This document shows positions 38,490 to 50,634 of a stretch of DNA of 64,000 nucleotides, piece after piece. The stretch comes from Prinia subflava. Taxonomy: Eukaryota > Chordata > Aves > Passeriformes > Cisticolidae. The stretch is from the NCBI RefSeq assembly GCF_021018805.1, contig NC_086248.1:93393239-93457238 (forward strand). The letters run 5' to 3'. The notes beneath the pieces are model-generated. The model searched no databases. It was not told the DNA's origin and saw only the letters and a program-made list of their open reading frames with translations. Every line of letters begins with the position of its first letter. Position 1 is the first letter of the stretch. The translations under genes and the position numbers were made by a program.

Positions 38490-39298
38490 CTAGAAAAAGA
38501 AAATTACATATGGATCATCTCAGTCTTATCAAAGTAGAAAATAACTTTTTTTCTCCCTGGGTTTACAGAGAGAAATGGCCATCATTCTTTAGACAGGGCC
38601 ATTGCTTTAATGAACATTTTTGAAAGCAGGTTTGCACATAAGGTTCCCTGAAGTCTCTTTCCCAGCTCACAGATTACTTCTTAAAAGAATTCTGCTTCAG
38701 TACAATTTATAGAATCATAGAATGGCCTGGGTTGGAAGAAACTTTAAAGCCCATCTAGTTCCACCCCCTCTGCCATGGCCAGAGACATCTTCCACTAGAC
38801 CAGGTTGCTCAAAATCCCATCCAACCTGGCCCTGAGCAATTCCAGGGATGGGGCAACCACAACTTCTCTGGGCAACCTGTTCCAGTGCCTTACCACCCTC
38901 ACAGCAAAGCATTTCCTCCTAATACATCTTCTAAATCCGCCCTCTTTTAGTTTGAAGTCATTCACCCTTGTCCTATCACTACCTGCCCTTGTAAAAAGTT
39001 TTTTCCAACTGCCTTGAAGACCCCCTAATGTACTGGAAGGTGCTATAAGGTCCCCCTGAAACCTTCTCTTCTCCAGGCTGAACAACCCCAGCTGTCTCAG
39101 CCTGTCTGCAGAGGAGAGGTGCTCCAGCCTCTGGGCACCTTCTTCAAGGCCTCTTCTGGACTCACTGTAGAAGATCCATGTCCTTCTTCACACTGCCTCC
39201 CATTTAATTAGAGTGGCTGATAGCTTTCAGGCCATCTTTTTCTCCAGAGCAAACAACTATCCAGCAAATCACCAGTCTGGTCTGCCACTTTTCCTTAC
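38490..39298 (-). other. USH2A: Intron 52 (809 bp), mostly CR1
   Basis: A short intron, over half of which is one CR1 copy (38709-39190). The CR1 begins about 110 bp downstream, in transcript terms, of the exon 52 donor. It ends about 220 bp before the exon 53 acceptor. Confidence 0.9.
38709..39190 (-). mobile_element. CR1 LINE, 5'-truncated, sense to USH2A
   Basis: On the minus strand this is a CR1 3' portion. It contains the end of the reverse-transcriptase ORF, then the 3' UTR, and finishes with the typical 'ccaggccattctatgattct' terminus. The minus frame 39085-38795 is open for 96 codons and shows the well-known CR1 C-terminal motifs FKLKEGGF and VVRHWNRLPREVV. The 3' end lies at 38709. 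The 5' limit (about 39190) is where similarity fades. The intact frame and clean terminus suggest a younger copy than the 57.7 kb fragment. It is typical of birds and is the main evidence for the host group. Confidence 0.93.
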
Positions 39299-39515
39299 CT
39301 GTAAAGGAATACTGTGTTGGACCTCCTGTGTAGACAGTCTCCTCTTCTGCTGGACACACACCTGCACCTGCTTCTACCTCTGTTTCTGTAGTACCCTGTG
39401 AACCTTTTATCCACGCACAGATATTCTCCTGAGGATCAAAGTCACACTTTCCACAATGGGCTGTTTCCTCCTTGGATAAAGGGCAAAGGACATTAGCCCT
39501 GCATTCTTCTTTTAC
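39299..39515 (-). CDS. USH2A: USH2A exon (human exon 52 equivalent), end of Cys-rich block
   Basis: This exon is 217 bp, phase 0 in and phase 1 out, with acceptor cttag|gtaaaa and donor acag|gtaagg. It encodes 72 residues. The first part has single cysteines rather than doublets (KEEC, VLC, AHCGKCDF, NIC and GVC). An acidic, glycine-rich loop follows, and then EETVYTGGPTQYSFT, which has the look of FnIII strands C' to E. The FnIII fold opened in exon 48 therefore appears to resume here. It is 12 bp (4 codons) longer than the human exon as I recall it, with the difference most likely in the variable loop around exon codons 38-53. Confidence 0.92.
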
Positions 39516-41823
39516 CTAAGGAATACACAGGGAAATTTACATATATTTCCCACATTTTCCTTTCTATATAAAAGCTTCCATTAGTATTTCTCTATCTTTA
39601 TACAACACAAAAACCACACCACCACCTTGAGTACATTGATATTTCTAGCATATGGGACATCCTTTCAGCCTTTGGCCTGTCTACTGTCTTTGATCATAAT
39701 GCTTTTATAATCCTTTATAAAAGAAACAGATTTTTTTTTAGGGCCCTTGAATGAAAGTATCACAAATTTTAATTACTGGAAGCACAAATGGCTGGATTTG
39801 TTGAAAACAGGAGAGTCTAGAATCAATGAGAACAGGATTTTATCCAAGAATTTGAACATTCTGTTCCTGCACCAATATCCTGTGGCAAATTAGTAGCAAA
39901 TTCCCAGCCCCTCACAGAGCTTGCCAAGTACACAAGAGGGCTATGTGCAAGTCCTTGGCAGCTTTTAAGGCTGAGAACTCTATCCATGGGCTATATAAAT
40001 CATGTCTTCTGCCACATCACTCCTAAACAGAAGCTTTGCTGCAATATGAGGACCTCTGCAAACATAAATATATAAGATTTAACCCATAAAGAACAATTCC
40101 CATATATATACACTGAACATTCACAACTTTCCATTAAAATTCATGAAATAATATTTTTGCCAAACCATAAGCTAGAGAGCAGTAACTCTCATAAAATATA
40201 GGTTGCTGCAGAAAGAAATGTACTGCCATATTTGCAACAAATATTTTTACCCTTTAGGTCATAAACTTCAGAAGGAAAACCAAATAGATTATACCTAATA
40301 ATTCCTTAATTCACCTATTGAAATTTGCTTCTTAGCTGATTAGGAACTTCAGCTAATTTAATTTCCCAAATCTGGCACTTCCACAAAAATTACGTTGTGA
40401 CAGATATCCATATAGGATGGAGGATAGAGATGGATTGGATTCCCATGTAAAGTAGCTGCAGAATGTGTCAGACTATCAGCCCTTTTGCTGTTAGTAAATC
40501 TATACCTATCAGAGAGCCAGCACTGCTATCTCTTTTCTACTGTGGGTAAGTGAAATACAAAGCACTTCCTTTGTTTATACTTTATACCTAAGGCAGGGAT
40601 CTGGTGTGTTATCTACCAGAATTCCTTAACCATTTTCTGCCTTGCATGAGCTACTAATACAATGCATGGAGGAACAGCAGCTGACTCATCACAACTCCTG
40701 GATTTTCTCTAGGAGAAAATTATTCAGTCTGAAAATGAAATACAATAAAACCTTGACATGAAAAGGCAAAGATGTAAGAAATATTTCTGTATTAACTTAG
40801 CAGGTGAACAACAAGGATACAGGAACACCTGCACACCTGCCTGTGGCAGGATGGGGTCTGTTTTACTTTACTTTTACGTTTGGCAAATTCCACAAGATCT
40901 CTCTGAATTCCATATTGTAGAATTCACAATATCCAATGTTCTTTTTTCTCCCTCACTTTCTCTCGCTCTTATCATGAATATAAATATAATTTTATAAAAA
41001 GAATATATATATTATACAATAACACATATATATACACAATAGCAATCTTTTACATTTTTAACATTTTTACAGCTTATGTATAACACCAAGATGCCAATTC
41101 TTGAAGATTTCTATTAAAATCAACTTGGAATTGGAAGGCAAAATTTTCTCATGCTGATGCCTACAGTCACAGGGCACTCTTGGAAAAGACCAAATTAGCC
41201 TTTATGGTGTTTAGTTTACTCTGACATTAACAGAGAACGAGAATAAACTATGCAATTCATTAGGCATGAAAGGACCTATCCTAGTATCGCTGAAATTTAT
41301 GCCAAAATGGCCACTGGTTTTCTGTAGCATCAGGATTCAGTCCATCAAGAAAATGTCAATTGCTTTATTTTTATTTTGGGGGGTTTTTGGGGTTTTTTTT
41401 TAGGGGGTTGAGGAATCATGTCCTACCGCCTGTCCAAATTGAAATGTTACAGCATTTTTATACTTCAGAACTGGCCAGTCCAATTTTAATTTCCACTTAA
41501 TTAACATCATCAGAAACAGTGGTCACAGAATGGAAACTGGCTATACATGTCAGTCTTGTTAGTGTGCCAGCTTTTAGCCACTGTACTAATCTGAAGTGCT
41601 GGGCAACACTTCACAGAGGCAGCTAATCATTATTAATTCCTTTAGAATTCATTGCAATAACATCAATCATGGCGAACTCATTCGGTATTAATATGGATGT
41701 AATGTGAAAATGAATAATGCACACAGGAGTTTTTATATTCCTATTTTAGAAAAATAGTTATGAACAGTGTATTTCCCTTTCCATCATCAAATCAGAGCCA
41801 CCGAGAGATTTTCTATCAATTAC
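39516..41823 (-). other. USH2A: Intron 51 (2,308 bp)
   Basis: It contains an imperfect TA/CA tract (about 41005-41040) and a G/T-rich tract of short G and T runs (about 41378-41408). Nothing else is recognisable. Confidence 0.8.
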
Positions 41824-42047
41824 CTTCATCATCATTCCAGCTGAAATCTTGTCAGAGCAAACATATTTCAAAGGATTATATCCAACTCCATTACAGCATT
41901 CTTCGCTCTTTGGAATAAGTTCAGTCTCACAGCATTTTACTGGCACTTGGTCATTCTTTCTAACATGTGCTAGGGACTCACCACTGGAACCTGAGCAGCA
42001 TATGGTATCTGACTTATTCACGTACTCTTGCCCACAACAGAACATCC
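41824..42047 (-). CDS. USH2A: USH2A exon (human exon 51 equivalent), Cys-doublet block
   Basis: This exon is 224 bp, phase 1 in and phase 0 out, with acceptor ttcag|ggatgt and donor gaag|gtaatt. It encodes G-MFCCGQEYVN onward, with four Cys-Cys doublets (F-CC, I-CC, K-CC and E-CC) and a final single cysteine in KYVCSDK. One N-glycosylation sequon, NKS, is present. The segment VPVKCCETELIPKS and the following CCNGVGYNPLKYVC are, as I recall, almost unchanged in human usherin. This makes it one of the best conserved pieces of the window. It ends MMMK, with a complete codon at the junction. Confidence 0.95.
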
Positions 42048-44525
42048 CTGAAATGAACAAACAAACAAAATCTGAATATGAAATTCAGGTACACAAATAA
42101 ATAGGTAAGAAAGGAGAAAACTCACAATGCAATATATCTTGGCAGAAACCCACCAGCAGCTGGAATTACGCAGATTTAGCTAAAGTGGGACTAAATTCAA
42201 ACGTGAAGTGACTGAAGTAAACATCCTGACTTCCAGACCTCCTGAAGACAATCAAGAATTAGAGAAATAAGCAGGGTCCCCTACAATCAATGTTCACCAC
42301 TCCTAAACTTCGTTAAGAATTTTGCTACAGAATACCCCAGCAGTGTACCAGCCACGGCAGGCTGGAGATGGATTGTTGATGAAAATTTCCTGTAGAATGT
42401 AAAAAGTGAAAAAGCTTTCTATGTACTTTCTACTTGGGCCTCCTTCATACCCCCCTCACATGTGTAATCTTCCAACAACAAATGCTTCCAATGTCAGCAT
42501 TCCAGAATTTATCACATATTTTATATTTTAAAGTAGAGGTTCCTACTAGGTACCTAGAATGGAATGGACCACTTGCAAAATACCCACAATGGGGCTTCGG
42601 TCATCTAATACAGAGAATTAATTGACAAGAAGTTGATATCTAAATATAATTTGCACTTCTACAGTGGAATTGATGAACTGCCAAAATTAATTCCACTGTC
42701 TTTTTTCTGGTTTTAATAATTTCACTTTTAAAATGAGAGCTCATCATAACCACTGCAATTTTCCACATATTCACAAGAAATACCCAACGCCATCTAAAGA
42801 AAGGGGAAAGTTTTAACTCAGAACAAAACACTACAAACTTCTCTACAACTGGAAATGAAATAAATGTTATCACTAATTGAACTAGAAAGCTATCACACAA
42901 AAACCAGGGCTGTGATACACTGTTACACCTACAAAGTAGTTTGTGTTTGACGTAACTGCTGTCATATGTTGGCATTTAAAACACGTGCAAGAATGACCAC
43001 CTTTTCCACTGCTATTTATTGCACACATCTCTCTTAGAAGTCATACATAATGAAAATTAATCTTTCAAGGTATGATCCTGCTAAAGCATTCAGAACATTT
43101 CATTCCAATCACTGGAATGACTAAAAATGATGATGTTACTCACGTATTTTACCTTTTTTTCAGGTCTGGTTCTATTCAGAGCAACCAAACTGTGATCACC
43201 AGCTCTTCAAGAGGTAAAATATTTCCTCTTGTTCCCACCCTTTTTCCAAATTGTCCTAGGATTTTACCAATTTTAAAGAGAGAATTAATGCAGAAAATGA
43301 CTCAATTCAATACTAATAAGCAACTCAGACAGCCCCAAGGGACTTCTGACAGGCAAACTAAAATTTTGATAATGAACTGTTTCTCTATTGAAACAAACAA
43401 AGCTGTATTCTTTCACTGCGAACCTCATCATTGTTTAACTGAATTAAATTTTTCAGCCAAGATTTCACTCACATAACAAGAAGTGACTCCCTTTCTAGTT
43501 TCTTTGGTAAACCATTACTTCTTTAATTATTATCAACCTTGTTCCAGTGTGATAAATTGCTAATTACTTAATACCCTAATCAGCGTTCATTCTTTGCACA
43601 GATAAACTGTGACAGCGCCATTAATTTAAATAGTAATTTCACTTAATGGCCAGAACGGCACACCAGATTTTTATGCAGCATTTTCTGAAGACTGCATCCA
43701 TCACTGCAATATTCTGACATAAAGATGTCTGACGTGCACTAACTCACTTAGGGAGAGCAGATGTTGCAGAGCAGAGTTTGGTAGTAATTCCCAGAGTGCA
43801 TCACTTCAGCATGAATGAGCTGCAAAGGCAGAGGTAGACAATCTTCTGAAACTGCATTGCATAGCCTCTGACCTTTCCTTAATTTATCACATGTAGCACT
43901 TGACTCCTGAACCTTGACACCTCAAATGTACAATTTTAAATATGCTCCAAGAAAAACAAAATAGGACCGTGTAATATTGATGGATTGATTTGCCTTCTAA
44001 AAATTGCTTTATTCAATTGCTTCAGGATCCAGAAATTCCTATAAACCCTTGCTGAATTCAGCAAAATATAAAAATGTAAACTATTTGTTTGTAACTCAGT
44101 TGGAATGTGGGTGTCATATTTTATATATTTATGTTTCACAGGCACGTAATGCATTATAGCAAAAAGAAAATCCATGAGCTGGAAAAAACACTTCCTGCTA
44201 ACACTGATTTCTGTCAACAATTATTTCATGTTCATCCCCAGCAACTGAAAAAAATTATAAACCTAGCTGAGTGATGAATTACTAATTTAGTAAATCTGCA
44301 AAACCAATGCTTTCAAAAAGGAAAAAATGAGTATTAAAAGGCTTAGCCTTTGGAGCCAGAATAGAGGATCAACAAAATGCAGAGCCAGTGTACATTGCAA
44401 ACTACTCCAAAAATCCTTGGCTTACATGTGGGTATTGCAGCTATTACAGATCAGGAACCACAACAGTACAAAGAATCATCTTTTGTAAGTTTGGGATGTC
44501 ATACAGTGGCATTAAATGCAAAGGG

Positions 44526-44569
<44 letters not shown>
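44526..44569 (+). repeat. Poly(A) run, 44 bases
   Basis: This is an uninterrupted run of 44 A on the plus strand, followed by an A/G-rich tail. An ATTAAA hexamer lies just upstream, near 44513. The sequence before it matches no repeat that I recognise. Its exact length is likely to be polymorphic or a sequencing estimate. Confidence 0.95.
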
Positions 44570-44571
<2 letters not shown>

Positions 44572-46049
44572 ATGAGAAAGAAAAATCCAAAAGTGGTTTT
44601 AGCTGACATTATCCTTTACAGCCAGAAACAGAGAACTTTGGACAATCACACTGCAGCAGTGGGGCTCAGGATGTGCGTGTACACCACTGCCAGCCTTTGC
44701 CAGTAGATGTCTCTATGGTCACCCCACTAGACAAGGCCAACGGGGGGTGAAAAAGGAAACCTAAGAAAAGAGAAATTAATAAATACAGGGGGAAAAAGTA
44801 ATGTGGGATGGATGAAAATATCTTTTTGCAGGGCAGGCTCTCTAAAAAAGTATGCAATGACAAATGAAAATGTTCTATGATTCAAGCTCTTAAACCAACA
44901 TTCAGTGCAAACCTGGATCTAGATTTGGCAAAAAGACACTGATTTTGAACTGGTCATGCAACAAAATGAGACTGTGTACAAGGCTTGCACTTTTAGTGAT
45001 CATGTTTTTCTTGTAAGCTTTTTTTTTGGAAGGACTTAAAGCTCTCAATCAAAAGCTTTAAATTGTCTCTAGATTTTTAGCTATGGCATTCATTGCCAAG
45101 TGCAAAACAGTGCTTCAAAAGCATTTCAGCTTTTGCATAAAACCACCCCTGTTACCTCTCCTCCTTCCAGACAATGAGATCATCCTTCCAATCAGCATAT
45201 TCTTGCAAAATTCTATGTATCCATTTGCCAATGATAAGTAAATTATGTTTTTTATTTAAGTGCATTTTTTCCATTAGAATAATTATAATAATTAGGATAG
45301 GAAGCAGGTAGACTTTTGTGCCTGGCTTGTGCATTTTCGTGATGTATTTAGCAAGGCTGAATTACTCCAAGAAATTAAGCAAAAACCAATTGAGCATGAT
45401 CTATATGATATGATAAGAAACCACAATCTATTCTACGCTTAATGCAGAAGAATATGATCTCTTTTCAACTGTGGTGCTAATTCATCTTTCAAACCTGTAT
45501 TTGTGTTCAGCTGTGTGCTGGCTCACAGCATAAAGTCCTCACAGAAAACCCGTGAGCGATGAAAAAAGCCACTGTTTTCTTTTTCAATAGCCAAAAAAAT
45601 GTCATCCTGACCCATTCTTGAGAAAAATAGTGTCAATGATTGAGCGCTATAGGCTAAACACATTTTTAAAAGAGAGATATAAAGGTTTTTAAAATATATA
45701 TATTTAAGGAAAAAAAAAAACCTGTTAAGAATACATATATACTGAAATGAAGAACATAACTTTCATCCCAAGATACCTGTATTACACTCCTACACAACTC
45801 ATCTGCCCAGAGAGAGCAGTAAAAACATAAACGCTACCCCAGCAGTTCTGTTCCAACAGCATCTGTTAATTCACTCCATTTATAAAATACATATTGACAA
45901 AGACAACTGAACTGGGACCAGAGAGATTTGATTTGGTGTGAGAAAGTCAATTCAATGTGATTTTGTTAAAGGGCTCCTGCAGGCAAATAAAAGAGTTTAA
46001 GTAATAAAGTACATAAAGAGATGTTTTATGAGGCAGCCCCGTCTTGTGG

Positions 46050-46070
46050 CAGCCGCACAATGCGCGGCTG
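46050..46070. repeat. Short inverted repeat (hairpin)
   Basis: The arms CAGCCGC (46050-46056) and GCGGCTG (46064-46070) flank a 7-base loop. It lies in a small GC-rich, CpG-containing patch of intron 50. Confidence 0.6.
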
Positions 46071-47285
46071 TGCAGGAGGGCCTTGCTCAAAGCTGGCATT
46101 GAGAGCATGGATGCTGTAGATCAAGCACAATTAGGGATCACAGTGAGAGGGAGCTGAAATCATGCAAGCAGCGCTGCTCACAGCTCATGACACCATGAGT
46201 CACCAGTGGAAGGGAAGGACAGCGTGGAAACCACAGAAACCACGGCAATACTCACCTGATTAGCTCACCCTGACAGCCAGCACCCAACCAGGGTGCTCCA
46301 AATACCAGAGCCACTGAAGGATCCAGGGAATACAAAAAATCAGCTGAAGACAGAGCTTATTTTTTGTGGAAAGGAGGAGTTCAGCCTTCAGATCCAGAAT
46401 TTTATTTATATATTAAGATTCTTAGTTGTACAACTAGAGGCTTGAACTGGCACACACCATCATTCAGCTTTGTACACCAAGCATAGCTGGGTACCAAACC
46501 TTCATTATTTCTGTGTTTTGAAACCAGGCTCCCTTTTCACACCACAATAGATCCTGAAGTCTTTTTGTCAGGCTGAGTATGCCTAAGGCTGATGGGATAT
46601 AATTTGTCTAATAACTGTGGAAAGAAAAGACACATGAAAATATCTGAATCGGTGTTGTAATAATACCTCCAGTGTCTGTCCTCAGACAGTCACAGAGTGT
46701 TTTATAAGGAAGTAGGCTTCAGATTTTACCTCTGAATGATGGAGTAATTTCCTATCATTTCCAAGAAATTAATGGGATACACCAGATGAGCCAGTGAGTA
46801 GTGCTGGGGATTAATTTTTGTTAATTTTAAACTACAGCAGGTTTCGCCCCATGTGAGAGATGAACACAAGGGAGTGACACAGACCACCAAGCAGACACCA
46901 TTGCAATCTTCAGTCTCCAGGTGACTAACCCCACCTTTCCAGGGCAAGTGGAAAATCCCTGCACTGGGATGCAGGGCAGCACAAGGTGGTCAATCCAACC
47001 TCACTGAGGGGACCAGCCCTGTTTCCTGACTTGCATAAGGAAAGGTCGTTCACTCCTTTTGAATCGTCTGGCTTCTTCAGCCCCCACAGCTTTTGCAAAA
47101 GGCGAAGAAGGTTACTGAAAGCTCAGCATTTTGTAGTATAGCAAAATAGGTGACTAGAGTGCAACACCATTTTAACAAATTGGCACACACATTTTAAACC
47201 TGAGTGTGTCACTTTTTCAAACGGCTGGTGTCATAAGAGATTTAGAAAGATTAGGACCTTCATTTGTTGAGGACTTATCACTTAC

Positions 47286-47507
47286 CTGTGAGAGGTCTGT
47301 ATGCTGTCCCCTCCTTTTCATCACCACAGCAGACCGAGTCCATGCTGATGACCCTGCCACCACAGCACTGCTGGTTGAAGCTGTCATGCAGGGATCCTCC
47401 ACAGCAGATTTGATTGCCCGATGTGGAGTAAGGCATTCCCTGGCAGCAGGAATCACCAATTCCAACTGAAACTCTGTTTTCCTCTTCATTGGGGCAGCAT
47501 ACTTCTC
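47286..47507 (-). CDS. USH2A: USH2A exon (human exon 50 equivalent), Cys-doublet block
   Basis: This exon is 222 bp, phase 1 on both sides (a symmetric exon), with acceptor gacag|gagaag and donor acag|gtaagt. It encodes about 74 residues with five Cys-Cys doublets (E-V-CC, D-S-CC, Q-I-CC, Q-Q-CC and S-V-CC). The internal motif VSVGIGDSCC and the stretch PYSTSGNQICC are, as I recall, nearly identical in human usherin. It is one codon longer than the human exon, within the acidic DEKEG loop near the end. Because both junctions are phase 1, skipping this exon would keep the frame. Confidence 0.94.
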
Positions 47508-50465
47508 CTGTCAGTATAAGAGCACTATTAAAGATTTCATCCATTTATAGCTCTTGAAATTCCTGAGAGGCTTTCATCAGATAGCAACAAGTTTGGATTC
47601 ACACAGCTTCATGTACAGAACTTTCCATGGAAAAGCACAGAATCACTCAGTGCTTTAGAATGCTATAAAAGTAGTATATTCATTTGTAATAATGATTAAA
47701 AAAATGTGCATTCCTTAATTCAGGTTAAGACTGTGAGATATCAAAAGATAAGCATGACAGAGAAAAAACTAAAAAGAGCAAAGAAAATAATGTCTGTGCA
47801 TATGACAATTATACAGTTAAAAACCCTTTGCAACTGCAGCTACAAAGTAAAGAGAGCACATTCTCGCTGTGTTTAACAGAACCATCAGGCTACTTATTCT
47901 TGGCAAAAAAAATTTCTTGTCTCCTTCAAAATCATTCCAAACTTGTCTTGATGAATTGATTCCCAGTGCTTAAAACATTTTTCATGTTTGAGTGTCTCTC
48001 AGGACTTCATCTCACAGAGAATTTAAGGATTAAACTCACTTTAAAAATTAAATACCACCATCACAATTGGTGAACTTGGCTGTTACTTAAGCAAAATCAT
48101 CAGCTTCTGCAGGAAAAGACCTTAGGATAAGACTGCCAGTGAGACCGACACAGTAATGGTGGGGTGGGGTGGACTGGAATAAGCTATGGGCTATGAAAAA
48201 AGTACATACTGCTATAAAGGATACAAAAATGTTGATAAATGGTAATAATTTTCATTCACTAGTGTCTGCACTTGAGCAGACAACATTCTAATATTTTTAT
48301 ATTTTTCTGTGTTGCAATGTTTTCTGTGGCTCAAATGTCATTTAGAAGGAGAAGTGGTCTTGTTTTGCTATTGAAGATGGGTAGTAGAGTTGATTAAAGT
48401 ATTTTGATTCCTGATTGTTAACCAAAGAAATGTGTTTGGATTTTTAAAACTCATCCTTCTCACTTAAAGCAATATCTCATCTTTTCTTATGAAAGGTCAG
48501 GAATTAGAGACAGAGAGCTCCAAACTCAATGCATCTTTTGCCAGAAACCAATGTGCTGAGATTGGGACAGATGAGGGAGAAGAGTGTTTTCCTTTCTCCC
48601 CGCATTCCTTGCCAAAGAGGTGCCTGGGTGGTAGTAGCATTATTTGTTCTGCCTCCCATCTTGGTCTGGGATGAATATTTGCACTTCTTTGTGCACTACA
48701 CTTTCAGAAACTGAGATTCTGCCTTTCTAATTTGTAATCTTCATGCCTCCAGCCCAGTATGCTTCAGCACATCCTGAGCTATTGAGCTGGCCAAACAACA
48801 TCTGGGAAAGGAAATATGTATGCTTACAGAATTCCCTGTATAAATAACTTTATCAAATAAAGTCAACAATAAAAAATAACAATTAAAAAAAAGCTGAGAA
48901 CAAATTTTTAGAGTATAATAGATATAATCCATTGAGGTACTTCATCATATTTTCCTGCATTCCTTGGAAGCTAATTTAGTTGCTACACAGAGAAAGTATT
49001 AAAACACAAAATGTAGCTTACATCTATTGGAAATAAAACTATTTTTTAAAGAACTATTAGACATAAGACACAAAGGATCAGTAACCTTCTCATTAACCTC
49101 TCAAAATGGGATCCATTCCAAGCTAGGCTTGAAAATGTTCTCCCTCTGAAAACTACCACGCAGTCTTATGAGTTAATTGTTATCCTTATCAAAGAATGAC
49201 CCACATTAACATTTAGCTTGAGGTTATTAGCATATTTATAAAAATAAAAAAGAAAAAAGTGACCAACACTGTTCATGTTGCTGCCCTTTAGAGCATAGAA
49301 AAATAATGCAGCAAGAATACTTAGGAAAAAAATTGTTTAAAATCATGTTCAAATATTCACTGTTTCGTGCTTGTGGACTGCTGACTGAAAAAGAACTGCT
49401 TTCAGACATAAGACATTTTGTTCCACTGTGCTTTTCTTTCTTGATGTAAACAACATTAAGCTAGTTAACACAGACCACTGGATGGGGACAGAGGTCACAG
49501 TATAATCTCTCTATTTCAGCACGCTGAGATTAATGAGGTCAGCAAAATACACTTCTTTGGTTCTTCCATGTGATAGCATTTTTCTGATGACATCATGGAA
49601 GGCATTCAAATATTGTGATATATGAATTACTTTTCAAAAGATCAGAACTTGGGATGTGCTGAACGTGTTGGCAAAATGTCAAGTGTTTCTGAGCCTACGG
49701 AACGTGTGCCAGCTCGTGAGTAATGGAAGCATTTTAGCTCCTGACCTGACAATTGCCTACAAAGAGTTATATGCTCTGAACACTGTCCCCATGAAAGGGA
49801 TCTCTCCTCCCCTTTTCCTGCCTTTCCCTGTCAACAATGACCCACCAACAAACTGGAAAACCAAACTCCGGACAGTAACACGGAAGCACAGTTTTGGCAA
49901 ACTTCCCAAACCCCTCTGAGAATAAGAAAAGGATAAATTACCATCATTAATGCACGTGGGACGTATACTTTGATCTGTAACATTAGTAAAAATAAAGAGT
50001 AGACAATGTAGAAACAAGTAGAAGTGATATAATCCAGAATATCAACACCAAATGCTAAAAATTGTTCCACAGTATAAATGGCTATGGAAAATCATGTGGG
50101 GTCAAGTCAAGCAGAGAGCAGAGAACTAAACTTCACCACTAAATTGCCTGACGGTGTTCCTATTAAGCAGAACTGCCCTCCCCATTATGCAGCACTTACT
50201 GCAATTAAGCATAGTTTGGCAGAAATTAGTTCTCTGGGAAATGACCCAATCATCAGGTTTCATCAATTAAGTCTTTCTTGTATAAACAGAGTGTACCGTG
50301 TTTAGAAGGCAGAGCGCAATTTTCTTTGCACTGAACACCAGTCTCGAAGACATCTAGATATCTTGATAAATCTCACATTTATTGTTTTCATTCTCCTTGG
50401 TTTAACAAACACATCAGCTTTGCTGTTCTGTTTCATTCAAGCAGTGGGAAGGACTTGTCTCTTAC
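47508..50465 (-). other. USH2A: Intron 49 (2,958 bp)
   Basis: AT-rich intron. Apart from a short GGGGT repeat near 48160-48175, I see no recognisable repeat, gene or structured element. Confidence 0.8.
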
Positions 50466-50634
50466 CTACTAAAACTCTGGTGTAATAACCACCACAGCAC
50501 TGATGCTTTGGTTGCACAGCATGTATCTGCCCACCACAGCAAACCCCTGGTGAATTAAGAATAAATGGAATGTACTTGTCCTCACAGCATTGGAAGCCAG
50601 GTTTATTGTTGTGCAGAATCCCATTACAACATAC
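50466..50634 (-). CDS. USH2A: USH2A exon (human exon 49 equivalent), Cys-doublet block
   Basis: This exon is 169 bp, phase 0 in and phase 1 out, with acceptor tctag|gtatgt and donor tag|gtaaga. It encodes 56 residues starting VCCNGILHN and carries four Cys-Cys doublets (exon codons 2-3, 16-17, 32-33 and 46-47). These alternate as V-CC and Q-CC, with short loops ending in G-V or K-H-Q before each doublet. The recalled human exon has the same length and doublet pattern. The fold is not one I can name. It is part of the uncharacterised cysteine-rich region of usherin, extracellular and presumably disulphide-bonded. Confidence 0.93.

Larger units (their letters stand above)
42048..47285 (-). other. 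USH2A: Intron 50 (5,238 bp)
   Basis: It holds a pure A44 run (44526-44569), a 7-bp hairpin in a GC-rich patch (46050-46070), and a candidate conserved non-coding block with several homeodomain-type TAAT motifs (about 43540-43760). No exon was seen. Confidence 0.8.
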
